From Algoriphagus boseongensis (lineage in GTDB: Bacteria; Bacteroidota; Bacteroidia; Cytophagales; Cyclobacteriaceae): 64,000 nt of DNA. Positions 34,928 to 43,767 of this stretch are shown in pieces. A program made the position numbers and the translations under genes. The DNA lies in NCBI RefSeq assembly GCF_004362805.1, contig NZ_SNYF01000007.1, forward strand, positions 434,001 through 498,000, written 5' to 3'. Under the pieces are notes generated by a model. It saw only the letters and a list, made by a program, of their open reading frames with translations. It was not told the origin of the DNA and searched no databases. Positions within the stretch are counted from its first letter, which is position 1. Each line of letters begins with the position of its first letter.

Positions 34928-35468
34928 TGAAGGAGTCCTTCAAGAAGAAGGAAAAGTGAAGGGTTGGATAGTTGGAATTTCCGTAGCTATTCCCATTGCA
35001 GTAGCGGTTTTGCTATTTATGCCTGCAAAAATTACAGCCTTGGGTGATTGGGTTTATTTTCTCCCACATTTGAATGCAGTCATTAATTCAGCTGCGTCAC
35101 TTGCTTTGATTTTGGCTTTAGTATTTGTTAAAAACAAAAAATACGCTCTTCACGGTGCGACTATGACTGTTGCCTTTGTTTTGGGAGCCATATTTCTTGT
35201 TTCGTATGTGATTTATCACAGTGCAGCAGAAAGTACAAGTTTCGGTGGAGAAGGAATCATTAGGCCTATTTATTATTTTCTGTTGATTACCCATATCATC
35301 TTTGCTGCGGTGGCTTTGTTCCCGATCTTATTCGCTTATTACTATGGTTACACCGATCAGCGAGCAAAACACAGAAAAGTGGTTAAATTTGCTTATCCGA
35401 TCTGGTTGTATGTATCGGTAACCGGCGTAATCGTTTACCTGATGATTGCCCCTTATTACACCCATTAA
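34914..35468 (+). CDS. DUF420 family membrane protein, oxidase-linked
   Basis: 184 residues, five helices, with the conserved histidines of DUF420 proteins in FLPHLNAVINS, YALHGATM, VIYHSAAES and LLITHIIFA. DUF420 includes CtaM-type factors needed for A-type oxidase maturation. It overlaps the SCO gene by 14 bases. An assembly role is inferred from family and location. Confidence 0.85.
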   Translation: MEKSNEGVLQEEGKVKGWIVGISVAIPIAVAVLLFMPAKITALGDWVYFLPHLNAVINSAASLALILALVFVKNKKYALHGATMTVAFVLGAIFLVSYVIYHSAAESTSFGGEGIIRPIYYFLLITHIIFAAVALFPILFAYYYGYTDQRAKHRKVVKFAYPIWLYVSVTGVIVYLMIAPYYTH

Positions 35469-35489
35469 TCATCTCAAAACCTCTAAGTC

Positions 35490-35735
35490 ATGAAACTCAA
35501 ATCAATTCTTCTGCTGGTTTTATTCTTTGGCGTACAGGTTTCGTCTTGGGCTCAATGCGCCATGTGTAGAGCTTCGGTAGAAAATAACGTGAGCAACGGA
35601 GATACGACTATCGGGGCAGGATTGAACAATGGGATTCTGTATCTATTTGTCATGCCGTATTTGATGGCAGCAATTGTGGGTTATTTCTGGTACCGCTCAG
35701 CAAAAAAACGGAAAGCTAAACTGTCAATTCGATAA
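35490..35735 (+). CDS. Small secreted/membrane CxxC protein downstream of the oxidase genes
   Basis: 81 residues: a signal peptide (MKLKSILLLVLFFGVQVSSWAQ), a short segment beginning with CAMC (residues 23-26), and one membrane helix at about 49-68 followed by a basic cytoplasmic tail. I do not know a named family. The CxxC near the membrane surface, together with the SCO and DUF420 neighbours, suggests metal or redox handling during oxidase assembly, but that is inference. A terminator follows. Confidence 0.75.
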   Translation: MKLKSILLLVLFFGVQVSSWAQCAMCRASVENNVSNGDTTIGAGLNNGILYLFVMPYLMAAIVGYFWYRSAKKRKAKLSIR

Positions 35736-35742
35736 GTGATTG

Positions 35743-35776
35743 AAAGCAAAGTTTGATACCAGACTTTGCTTTTTTA
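35743..35776 (+). terminator. Terminator of the respiratory operon
   Basis: AAAGCAAAGT (35743-35752), a 10-base loop, ACTTTGCTTT (35763-35772), then a T run. It begins eight bases after the CxxC gene ends, and its loop covers a TTG that would otherwise extend the next reading frame. Confidence 0.9.
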
Positions 35777-35788
35777 TTTTTAGATCAA

Positions 35789-38700
35789 ATGAGCATTCCC
35801 TCCCGAAGTCTTTTAATTCTGCTGAGTATTGTTTCCTTCCTTCTGGTCCTGATTCTGAATTTTTTTGTTTTTCAGAAAAGTGAGGAGGATAAGTATTTGG
35901 AGGCGATTCAGCAAAAAGTCCAAAAAATAGATGAGCAATTCGATGCCGACTTTATTAATGTCTTGATGAATGTGCGGCCTGAGGATCCGGTCACTTTCAC
36001 CCAAATCAGCAATCCCGATCACCAGTATCCCATGTTTCTTTTGGATCTGGAAAAAAATCTACTTTTCTGGTCTGATTTCACGGTTAATCTCAACTTTTCC
36101 TCAATCGATTTTTCCAAAGAATATCAGATTCTTGAAGATCCTTTTGGGACTTTCCTGATCAAAACCAGAAAGGTCAAAAGAAACTCCAATGAGTATTTCC
36201 TGGTACATGCCTTTAGACTGATTTGGCCAGGATCAATTGAAAATGATTACCTGAAGACTGGGCCTAATCCTGATATTTTCGGGAATGATCGATTTCAACT
36301 CTATTCCGATCCTGCAGAAGCAAATTTTCAAGTCATAGCCAAAAGTGGTAAGCCGATTTTTGGGATAAATTTTCTTTTGGGATATCAGCCCGTAAGTAGG
36401 GTTTCCAATACGGCTCTGCTAATTTTTATTTGTTCCATTTCATTGCTTTACTTTTTAATCAGCTTTGATTTTCTCAGGAAAAAATGGAAGAAAGGACATC
36501 GCTGGCAGGCGATAGGATATGGGGCCTTATTGTTTGTAGTAATCCGGCTTTTAATGGTGGGTTTGGATTTTCCGGGTGGATATCTGGAATCTTCTCTTTT
36601 TAATCCTCTGAATTATGCCTCCTCTTGGATCAATCCCAGCTTGGGAGACTTGCTGATCAATACTTTAGGTTTGGTATTTCTTTTGGGATTGGTTATTTAC
36701 GAATTGGCTTCCAAACCTACTATCCAAAAGGCTGAAAGGATCGTGAACAAAATCAGTCTCCGAAATGCCCTAGGTATTGTATTCCTAGTCAGTAGTGGAT
36801 TTTTCTTTCTGGTATGGTTTCTCCCAAGAGATTTGATTTTCAATTCTCAATGGGTCTTGGACATTCGATCTATCCCTTCTTTTGATTGGTTTAAGGGAAT
36901 AAGCTTTTTGATTCTCTTTCTTTGGGCTGCTGTTTATTCGCTACTGACACTGACTTCATTTAGCCTGCTTCTTCAAGCCAAAGGAAGTAAGGACTTTTAC
37001 TACCGATGGATTCCAGCTCTGGGTGGAATTATAGCCATAGGCTTGTTTTTCTATTCTTTCTGGTTGGGGATTGCATGGATCATCCATGTGGTTTTTATCC
37101 TTTCGGTGGTGAAGTATGAGCTCTACAGAAATGTCTTTCGCTTGGGACTGGACACCTTTTTGACCTTTTTCTATGCTGGACTTTTACTGGCTGGAATTAT
37201 GGGTGTCAGTACCTTCCAGACAGAAAGAGAGCGTTTGGTCCAGTCCAAGACCCGATTTGCCACGCAAAACTTGATCGAAAATGATGTCATGACCGAGTTT
37301 TTCTTGGGTGATATTTTCGGCAGGCTGAAAAATGATCTCTTTGTTCAAAACCGGTTAGCCGATCCTCTTCTTTCAAAGGATCCGGTGGAAACCAAAATCA
37401 GAAAGATTTATCTGGATAATTACTTCGATCAGTTTGAAGTGGTCATCCGGATTTTCTCTCCTTCGGGTCAGCAAGTCCTCGGTCCTTTGGAAAGAGTAGA
37501 ATTGCCGACTTTGCAAAAGGAGTTTATCAAAAGTGATTATGCCACTGGTGTTAGGGACCTATATTTTATCAGGGGAAGGGAGACTGGAGCGAATAAAATG
37601 GTTGGCTTTGTTCCTATCGTTAAAGAGGATAATCTTCTTGGAACTGTTTTCTTGGAGCTCAATCAATTGAGAATCCAGCCGGGTAGTGTTTATCCAAAAT
37701 TGCTCCTAGATAGAAAATATGCTGAGAAGCTTGAACCAATAACTTATCCCTATGCCGTATTTCGGGAGGGAGAGCTTTTGCGTAGCGCCGGTGTTTTCAA
37801 TTATTCCCAAGCCACATTCCTCAAAAACCTTACTCGAGATCAGCTTTTTGAGTCTGGAGTAACCAGTCAAGGCTATCACCACTTTGGGATAAAAAATGGT
37901 GAAGAGGTCATCATCATTTCTTCCCCAACCTGGACGGTTGCTCAGTTTTTTGGGAATATTTCTTTGTTCTTCGTGGCTTTCGTCTTCCTGACCTTCTTGG
38001 CAATTCTACTAAATACCTTTTTCAAAGGATATAAGAATTTTGAATTCAACTATTCCACCAAGCTTCAGCTTTACCTGAACTTTGCCTTCTTTTTCCCGAT
38101 CATAATCATTTCTATAATCACCATCGGCTTGTTGACAGGTAGCTACAAGGATGATCTGAACAGGCAGTATGTTGAAAAGGCCAATTTGATTCGCTTTAAT
38201 TTGGGAAGCCTGCTCAATAATCAGAATCCAGCCAGTGTGGACAGGGATTTGTTGAATGAAGAAATCAACTCCCTTGCGAATACCGTTGCCAGTGATATTC
38301 TTTTTTATACCCCGGATGGAGTTCTTGAATCCACCAACCGGCCAAATATTTTTGATAAAAAGATCTTGTCCCAATTGATCAATCCAGTCGCTATGGCTGG
38401 GATTATGGAGCAAAATCAAATCGAATTATTACTTCAGGAGCAAATAGGAAAACTGAGGTATCAGACCGTTTACTTAGGAATTCCATCCCAACTCGATCAA
38501 TCTATTTCAGGGATTTTGGCTGTTCCGTTTTTTGAATCGGAGACGGAATTGAATTCTTTGATTTCAGATGTCCTGAGTAATATTTTCAATGCCTTTGTTG
38601 TCATTTTCATCCTGTTTTTGATTGTGTCCAGCTTTGTGTCGAGGAACCTGACCTTGCCTTTCAAAATCCTGACTCAAAAGCTCAAGGCAACTAATTTGGA

Positions 38701-39490
38701 AAACAACGAACCCATGTATTGGGCTGCAAAGGATGAAATTGGGCTTTTGGTCAATGAATACAACAACATGTTGTATAAGTTGGAAGCCAGTAAGAAGGTC
38801 TTAGCTTCCACAGAAAAGGAGTCTGCATGGAGGGAAATGGCAAAGCAAGTGGCGCATGAGATCAAGAACCCACTTACTCCGATGAAATTGACTTTACAGC
38901 ATCTTATTCGCTTGGAGCACGAGGGTAAATTGGAGGATAAAGAAAAGCTCAAAAAATCCCTGGAAACCCTAATTCACCAGGTAGATGCATTGAGCGGAAT
39001 TGCTTCCTCATTTTCCACCTTTGCTAAGATGCCTTTGCCGAAAAACGAGCGCATGAACTACAAGGCAGTTGTGCTAAAAGTTCTGGAGCTTTTCCAAAAC
39101 GATAGAAGGGTTAACCTGGAATTTCAGGATGATTCGTATACGGATGAGATTGCAATTATGGGAGATGATAAGCTTTTCGGAAGAGTCATTGCCAATCTGA
39201 TCATTAATGGAATTCAGGCTGTGGAGCCGGATCATAAGCCCCATATCCGGGTTTGGTTATGGATGACTGAGCAAGCGGTTTTCTTGGAAATTACGGATAA
39301 TGGCAAAGGAATTCCTCCTGAATTACGAGACAAGATTTTTATTCCAAACTTCAGTACCAAATCCCAAGGCTCAGGTTTGGGATTGGCAATCGCAAAAAGT
39401 GGAGTAGAGACTGCTGGCGGGAAAATCTGGTTTGAAACCGAAGTAGGAAAAGGGACCACATTCTATCTCACATTTCCTCTGGCCGAATAG
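35789..39490 (+). CDS. Very large membrane sensor histidine kinase
   Basis: 1233 residues from the ATG at 35789; an upstream TTG at 35753 is rejected because it sits in a terminator. Many N-terminal helices (one at about 8-28, then a set spanning about 210-480) alternate with extracytoplasmic regions. Further helices lie near 730 and 945, with a HAMP region at about 955-1000. The kinase has the H box VAHEIKNPLTPMKLT (phospho-acceptor H1023), N box NLIINGIQAV, G1 DNGKGIP, F box NFSTK and G2 GSGLGLAIAK. The H box is of the NtrY type. No response regulator gene is adjacent. The input signal is unknown. Confidence 0.92.
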   Translation: MSIPSRSLLILLSIVSFLLVLILNFFVFQKSEEDKYLEAIQQKVQKIDEQFDADFINVLMNVRPEDPVTFTQISNPDHQYPMFLLDLEKNLLFWSDFTVNLNFSSIDFSKEYQILEDPFGTFLIKTRKVKRNSNEYFLVHAFRLIWPGSIENDYLKTGPNPDIFGNDRFQLYSDPAEANFQVIAKSGKPIFGINFLLGYQPVSRVSNTALLIFICSISLLYFLISFDFLRKKWKKGHRWQAIGYGALLFVVIRLLMVGLDFPGGYLESSLFNPLNYASSWINPSLGDLLINTLGLVFLLGLVIYELASKPTIQKAERIVNKISLRNALGIVFLVSSGFFFLVWFLPRDLIFNSQWVLDIRSIPSFDWFKGISFLILFLWAAVYSLLTLTSFSLLLQAKGSKDFYYRWIPALGGIIAIGLFFYSFWLGIAWIIHVVFILSVVKYELYRNVFRLGLDTFLTFFYAGLLLAGIMGVSTFQTERERLVQSKTRFATQNLIENDVMTEFFLGDIFGRLKNDLFVQNRLADPLLSKDPVETKIRKIYLDNYFDQFEVVIRIFSPSGQQVLGPLERVELPTLQKEFIKSDYATGVRDLYFIRGRETGANKMVGFVPIVKEDNLLGTVFLELNQLRIQPGSVYPKLLLDRKYAEKLEPITYPYAVFREGELLRSAGVFNYSQATFLKNLTRDQLFESGVTSQGYHHFGIKNGEEVIIISSPTWTVAQFFGNISLFFVAFVFLTFLAILLNTFFKGYKNFEFNYSTKLQLYLNFAFFFPIIIISIITIGLLTGSYKDDLNRQYVEKANLIRFNLGSLLNNQNPASVDRDLLNEEINSLANTVASDILFYTPDGVLESTNRPNIFDKKILSQLINPVAMAGIMEQNQIELLLQEQIGKLRYQTVYLGIPSQLDQSISGILAVPFFESETELNSLISDVLSNIFNAFVVIFILFLIVSSFVSRNLTLPFKILTQKLKATNLENNEPMYWAAKDEIGLLVNEYNNMLYKLEASKKVLASTEKESAWREMAKQVAHEIKNPLTPMKLTLQHLIRLEHEGKLEDKEKLKKSLETLIHQVDALSGIASSFSTFAKMPLPKNERMNYKAVVLKVLELFQNDRRVNLEFQDDSYTDEIAIMGDDKLFGRVIANLIINGIQAVEPDHKPHIRVWLWMTEQAVFLEITDNGKGIPPELRDKIFIPNFSTKSQGSGLGLAIAKSGVETAGGKIWFETEVGKGTTFYLTFPLAE

Positions 39491-39532
39491 TTTATGCTTT
39501 TTAGTACCTTAGAATAAAAAGCAAAGTCCAAA

Positions 39533-42500
39533 ATGCGCCTTAGGTTTTTTTTCCTGATTTCATTTTTTGTTTTGGCTTGGGAAAGCCAAGCTCAGGAAAA
39601 ATGCCGATGGTTTCCTTCAGCCGAAGTTGAGAAAGCCTTTTACTTAGATTCTTTGATAGCTATCGAAGAAAGCATCCGAGTAAAGGACAAAAACGGAATC
39701 TTCTATCCATTTACGTATTATTCTGCCAACAAATCTCTTCAGGTCCTTTTTGAAGAAGGGGGAAAGCCCGACTCAGTTCAGGTTTGCTATCAAACTTTGG
39801 GCGTACGATTGGATCGCACCTTTGCTCGGAGAACACTTTTGGCGGATTATGATTCTACGGCGATTTTTAAGGATACCAGAGTCCAGAAACTTCCTGATTT
39901 TGACATTCGAGAGGAGCTTTTTCCCAGTACAAATCTTTATAAAACCGGAAGTCTTACTAGAGGGGTTTCTTTTGGGAATACCCAAAATGTCTTTGTCAAT
40001 TCTGCTCTGAGTCTTCAGTTGGATGGGGAGATTGGAGAAAATCTAAAGATCCGGGCGAGCATTACCGATCAGAATGTTCCTTTTCAGCCGGAAGGAAATA
40101 CCCAGCAAATACAGGATTTCGACAATGTGTTAATTGAATTGTATAATGATGACTTCAGTTTGGCAGCAGGGGATGTGGTCTTGCAGCAGCGGCAATCGGA
40201 ATTTCTCAGGTACTACAAAAACGTTCAGGGACTTCAACTCACGACGAAATATAAAGTGAAGAATGGCTGGGAAGCAAGTACGCAAGGGTTTGCTTCAGTG
40301 GCCAAGGGGAAATTTGCTTCTATTCAAGTTCCCATTTTGGAAGGAGTTTTGGGTCCTTACCGACTTAATGGCCCTCAAGGTGAAAAGTTTGTCATCATCA
40401 TGGCTAATTCGGAACGGGTCTTTTTGGATGGAAAACAGCTTCAGCGGGGCTTCAATGCAGATTATGTGATTGACTACAATCAGGCAGAAATCACCTTTAC
40501 TCCCAAAGTCCTGATCACTCAATATTCCCGGGTACGAGTGGATTTTGAATATGCGGAGCGAAATTATTCCCGCTTGATTTTGGGAGCCAATCACCTCCAA
40601 ACTAATGGGAAGGTGGATTTTTATCTCAATTACTATCAAGAAAAGGACAATAGAAACCGACCGCTCTTCACGGATTTTACTCAGGAAGAATTGGTCTTAT
40701 TAGCCTCAGTAGGCGATCAAACCCAAAATGCCACTATCCCAAGAATTGACTCAATTGCCTTTGATCCAACCCGGATTTTATATGAAAAAATATCCGAGGT
40801 GGATAATCAAGGAAATCTTTTGGTATTCTACAGGTACTCCACCGACCCTGAAAAGGCCCACTTTGCCTTGTCTTTTTCTCAGGTCGGGGCTGGACTCGGG
40901 GATTACAAAAAAAGCAGACAATTAGCCAATGGGACTGTTTTTGAATATGTGCCAAAAATCAATGGGCAAAGCCAGGGGGATTACTCGATTTTGACCCAAC
41001 TTCCAGCTCCCGACTCTAAAAGAATGTTGACTGGAGGCACAAGAATCAAACTCGGGGAGCACGAAAAAGTCTACACAGAATTGGCGCTTTCTTCCCGAGA
41101 TAAAAACCTGTTTTCTGAATTGGATAATGAGGATAATCAAGGTTTAGGCTGGAAGCTGGGAATACAGTCAGAAAACCGAGAGGTGGGTTGGCTAAAAGGT
41201 TATCGATTCAAAGGACAAACTGAATTCGAGTACAATTCCACCAATTTCAATTTCATTGATCGATTTAGATACATTGAATTTGATCGGGATTGGGGATTGA
41301 ATGTGGAGGATTTACAAAAAGCGGCTGCAGAGCGACTATTTTGGACTCAAGTGGCTTTGGAAAAAGATGCCAGCAATAGGTTTCAATACCGACTTTACCT
41401 TCGGAATCGAGCAGAAAAGCTAACAGGAACCCAGCATGCGGCTACTTGGAATACAGAGTTGGGAAAAAGATTTCGGATCACTCAGGACTTCTTTTCCCTG
41501 AATTCCGACAAGGATACTCTAGCTAATCAATGGCTGAGATATTTGGGTAATGTGAGTTATCAATCCAAAATTTTTGTTCCGGGATATCAGTTTTCCCTAG
41601 ATCAAAACGAAGTCAGAAACTCCAAAAATGACTCGGTAATCAGCACGGCGATGAATTTCAAAGAGCATCTGGTTTATCTGAAAAGCAATGATACCCTAAA
41701 TTTTTCCTTTGTGGCAGATGCGGCTTGGAGAAGAGACCGACTTCCGATCTCCGGAAATCTTTTGGATAATACCCAAGCCTTTACTTCCAATTTTTCCCTG
41801 AGAAAACAATGGCAAAATCACAACCTTACCGGAACATTCACCTACCGGGAGTTGGAATATCTTCAGCGGGAATTACCTCAGGAATTAACCTTGCTGAGTA
41901 AGGTGGACTATTCTGGGGCTTTGGGTAAAAATCTGATCCGAAATGAAATCAGTTACGCCATAGGCAATGGACAGGAACTCCAACGGGAATTTATTTTCCT
42001 TCCTGCCCCAAATGGAGACGGAACGCATACTTGGAGAGATGACAACGGAGATGGAATTCAACAGCTCAATGAGTTTTATCTGGCCATAAATCCCGAGGAA
42101 AAGCTTTACATCAAGATCTTTGTCCCCACCGATACCTATGTTCAGGCATACACAACGCTATTGAATTACAGGATTCAGGCTAGATTTCCTGATTCGTGGA
42201 AACAGAGTGGTGGATTGAAAGCCTTTATGCATAAGTTTTCCAATACCTCCAGTTTGAGTGTGGAAAAGAAAGTGACCTCGGATGAATTCGGAGATAGAAT
42301 CAATCCATTTATCGGGGGGATCGATCGAGATCAAATTCTTTCTCTTCGACAAATCATCCGAACCAGCTTCTTTTTCAACCGTGCTTCTGCAGTTTATGGG
42401 TTTGACCTTTCCCTTTTTGATTCTCAGTTGAAGCAGCTTTTATCCGGAGGATCCGAAGATCAAATCCAACAGGATTGGAGATTGAATAACCGATATAATT

Positions 42501-42997
42501 TTAATTCTTCCACAACGCTGAGACTTCTAGGAGCTATTGGGAAAAGAGTCTCTGCATCAGATTTTTTAGAGAACCGAAATTATACTCTGGATCAATTTAC
42601 CCTCGGTCCCGAATTGGCATGGCAGCCCAATCCATATTTTAGGATAACAGGGACTTACTCATTTACTGGAAAGGAAAATATTGAAAATGTAGAGTTTGAA
42701 GAGAAATCACTTCTTCACCAAATCGGTATGGATGTACGCTATGCCAAAGCCATTAAAACTACCTTGACGGGAAATCTTAAGTTGATTCAGATTGACTACA
42801 ATGGTCAAGTCAATTCTCCAGTGGGTTATGAAATGCTTCAGGCATTGACTCCGGGAACCAATATCACTTGGACTTTAAACTGGCTTCAAAAGATAGGAGA
42901 GGGCCTTCAACTTAATTTGGTTTATGAAGGGAGAAATTCCGAAGGTCTTGACCGCGTGGTTCATATCGGAAGAATGCAAGTATCAGCGCTCTTTTGA
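39533..42997 (+). CDS. Large outer-membrane beta-barrel protein of unknown function
   Basis: 1154 residues with a signal peptide (MRLRFFFLISFFVLAWESQAQ). Nearly the whole mature protein is amphipathic strands with aromatic ends (LSLQLDGEIGENLKIRASIT, NRFQYRLYLRNRAEKL, KTTLTGNLKLIQIDY), ending IGRMQVSALF, which suggests a big barrel. An EF-hand-like loop DDNGDGIQQLNE lies near residue 837. Parts recall the strand style of SprA-type translocon proteins, but I cannot claim membership. No TonB box or plug domain is seen. It follows the kinase by 42 bases. Confidence 0.75.
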   Translation: MRLRFFFLISFFVLAWESQAQEKCRWFPSAEVEKAFYLDSLIAIEESIRVKDKNGIFYPFTYYSANKSLQVLFEEGGKPDSVQVCYQTLGVRLDRTFARRTLLADYDSTAIFKDTRVQKLPDFDIREELFPSTNLYKTGSLTRGVSFGNTQNVFVNSALSLQLDGEIGENLKIRASITDQNVPFQPEGNTQQIQDFDNVLIELYNDDFSLAAGDVVLQQRQSEFLRYYKNVQGLQLTTKYKVKNGWEASTQGFASVAKGKFASIQVPILEGVLGPYRLNGPQGEKFVIIMANSERVFLDGKQLQRGFNADYVIDYNQAEITFTPKVLITQYSRVRVDFEYAERNYSRLILGANHLQTNGKVDFYLNYYQEKDNRNRPLFTDFTQEELVLLASVGDQTQNATIPRIDSIAFDPTRILYEKISEVDNQGNLLVFYRYSTDPEKAHFALSFSQVGAGLGDYKKSRQLANGTVFEYVPKINGQSQGDYSILTQLPAPDSKRMLTGGTRIKLGEHEKVYTELALSSRDKNLFSELDNEDNQGLGWKLGIQSENREVGWLKGYRFKGQTEFEYNSTNFNFIDRFRYIEFDRDWGLNVEDLQKAAAERLFWTQVALEKDASNRFQYRLYLRNRAEKLTGTQHAATWNTELGKRFRITQDFFSLNSDKDTLANQWLRYLGNVSYQSKIFVPGYQFSLDQNEVRNSKNDSVISTAMNFKEHLVYLKSNDTLNFSFVADAAWRRDRLPISGNLLDNTQAFTSNFSLRKQWQNHNLTGTFTYRELEYLQRELPQELTLLSKVDYSGALGKNLIRNEISYAIGNGQELQREFIFLPAPNGDGTHTWRDDNGDGIQQLNEFYLAINPEEKLYIKIFVPTDTYVQAYTTLLNYRIQARFPDSWKQSGGLKAFMHKFSNTSSLSVEKKVTSDEFGDRINPFIGGIDRDQILSLRQIIRTSFFFNRASAVYGFDLSLFDSQLKQLLSGGSEDQIQQDWRLNNRYNFNSSTTLRLLGAIGKRVSASDFLENRNYTLDQFTLGPELAWQPNPYFRITGTYSFTGKENIENVEFEEKSLLHQIGMDVRYAKAIKTTLTGNLKLIQIDYNGQVNSPVGYEMLQALTPGTNITWTLNWLQKIGEGLQLNLVYEGRNSEGLDRVVHIGRMQVSALF

Positions 42998-43006
42998 AAA
43001 AAAATG

Positions 43007-43014
43007 TAACTTTG
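43007..43014 (+). promoter_or_regulatory. Possible -7 element for the SDR-ispG pair
   Basis: TAACTTTG is a perfect -7 match 45 bases before the dehydrogenase ATG. A -33 TTTG at the right distance is not present. Confidence 0.35.
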
Positions 43015-43059
43015 CTCTCTCTAGTTAGTTGTCATACTAACTATTAAACTACTAATCAA

Positions 43060-43764
43060 ATGCCAAAAAGTATCTTGGTCACAGGAGGTACCAAAGGAAT
43101 CGGAAGAGCCATCGTCGAGCGCTTTGCCAAGGAAGGATTTGATGTCTTTACCTGCGCAAGAAATGCCCATGATCTTGCAAACCTGAAAGCCCATTTGGAG
43201 GAAAATCATCCGGGGATTACAGTCATAGCTGAGGTGGCTGATTTGTCCAAAAAAGAGGAAGTTCAATCCTTCGCAGAAATGGTAAAAGCTAAAGGCATAC
43301 CGGATGTTTTGGTAAATAATACAGGGATTTTCCTTCCCGGAGCTTTGCATAATGAGCCAGAGGGGAACTTTGAATTTATCCTTCAGACCAATCTCTTTTC
43401 AGCCTATCACTTGACCAGAGCATTTGTCAATGATATGATAGCACGCAAGTCAGGGCATATTTTCTCCATGGGTTCCATCGCTGGATTGACAGCCTATCCC
43501 AATGGAGGAAGTTATGCTGTTTCAAAATGGGCTATGTTGGGCATGACCAAATGCCTTAGAGAAGAGCTCAAGCCTTTTGACATTAAAGTAACCTCAATTC
43601 TACCTGGAGCGACTTTTACAGACAGCTGGGCTGAATCTGGTCTTCCTGAGGAGAGATTCATGCGTGCCGATGATGTAGCAGAAAGCGTGTGGGGCGCTTA
43701 TAACCTTTCCCCTCAAACCGTTGTTGAAGAAGTAATTATCCGCCCCCAACTTGGAGATATTTAA
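43060..43764 (+). CDS. Short-chain dehydrogenase/reductase
   Basis: 234 residues with a Rossmann fold. Cofactor loop TGGTKGIGRA is near the N-terminus, NNTG replaces the usual NNAG, and the catalytic Ser and YAVSK (Y-x3-K) are present in HIFSMGSIAG and GSYAVSKWAM. It oxidises or reduces an alcohol/carbonyl substrate with NAD(P)H; the substrate is unknown. It is three bases ahead of ispG and probably co-transcribed, although no metabolic link is evident. Confidence 0.92.
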   Translation: MPKSILVTGGTKGIGRAIVERFAKEGFDVFTCARNAHDLANLKAHLEENHPGITVIAEVADLSKKEEVQSFAEMVKAKGIPDVLVNNTGIFLPGALHNEPEGNFEFILQTNLFSAYHLTRAFVNDMIARKSGHIFSMGSIAGLTAYPNGGSYAVSKWAMLGMTKCLREELKPFDIKVTSILPGATFTDSWAESGLPEERFMRADDVAESVWGAYNLSPQTVVEEVIIRPQLGDI

Positions 43765-43767
43765 GCT

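Noticed and set aside
35753..35788. Extended N-terminus of the large histidine kinase from a TTG
   Set aside because: The added codons lie in the loop and stem of a rho-independent terminator; the ATG at 35789 is followed by a normal membrane anchor.
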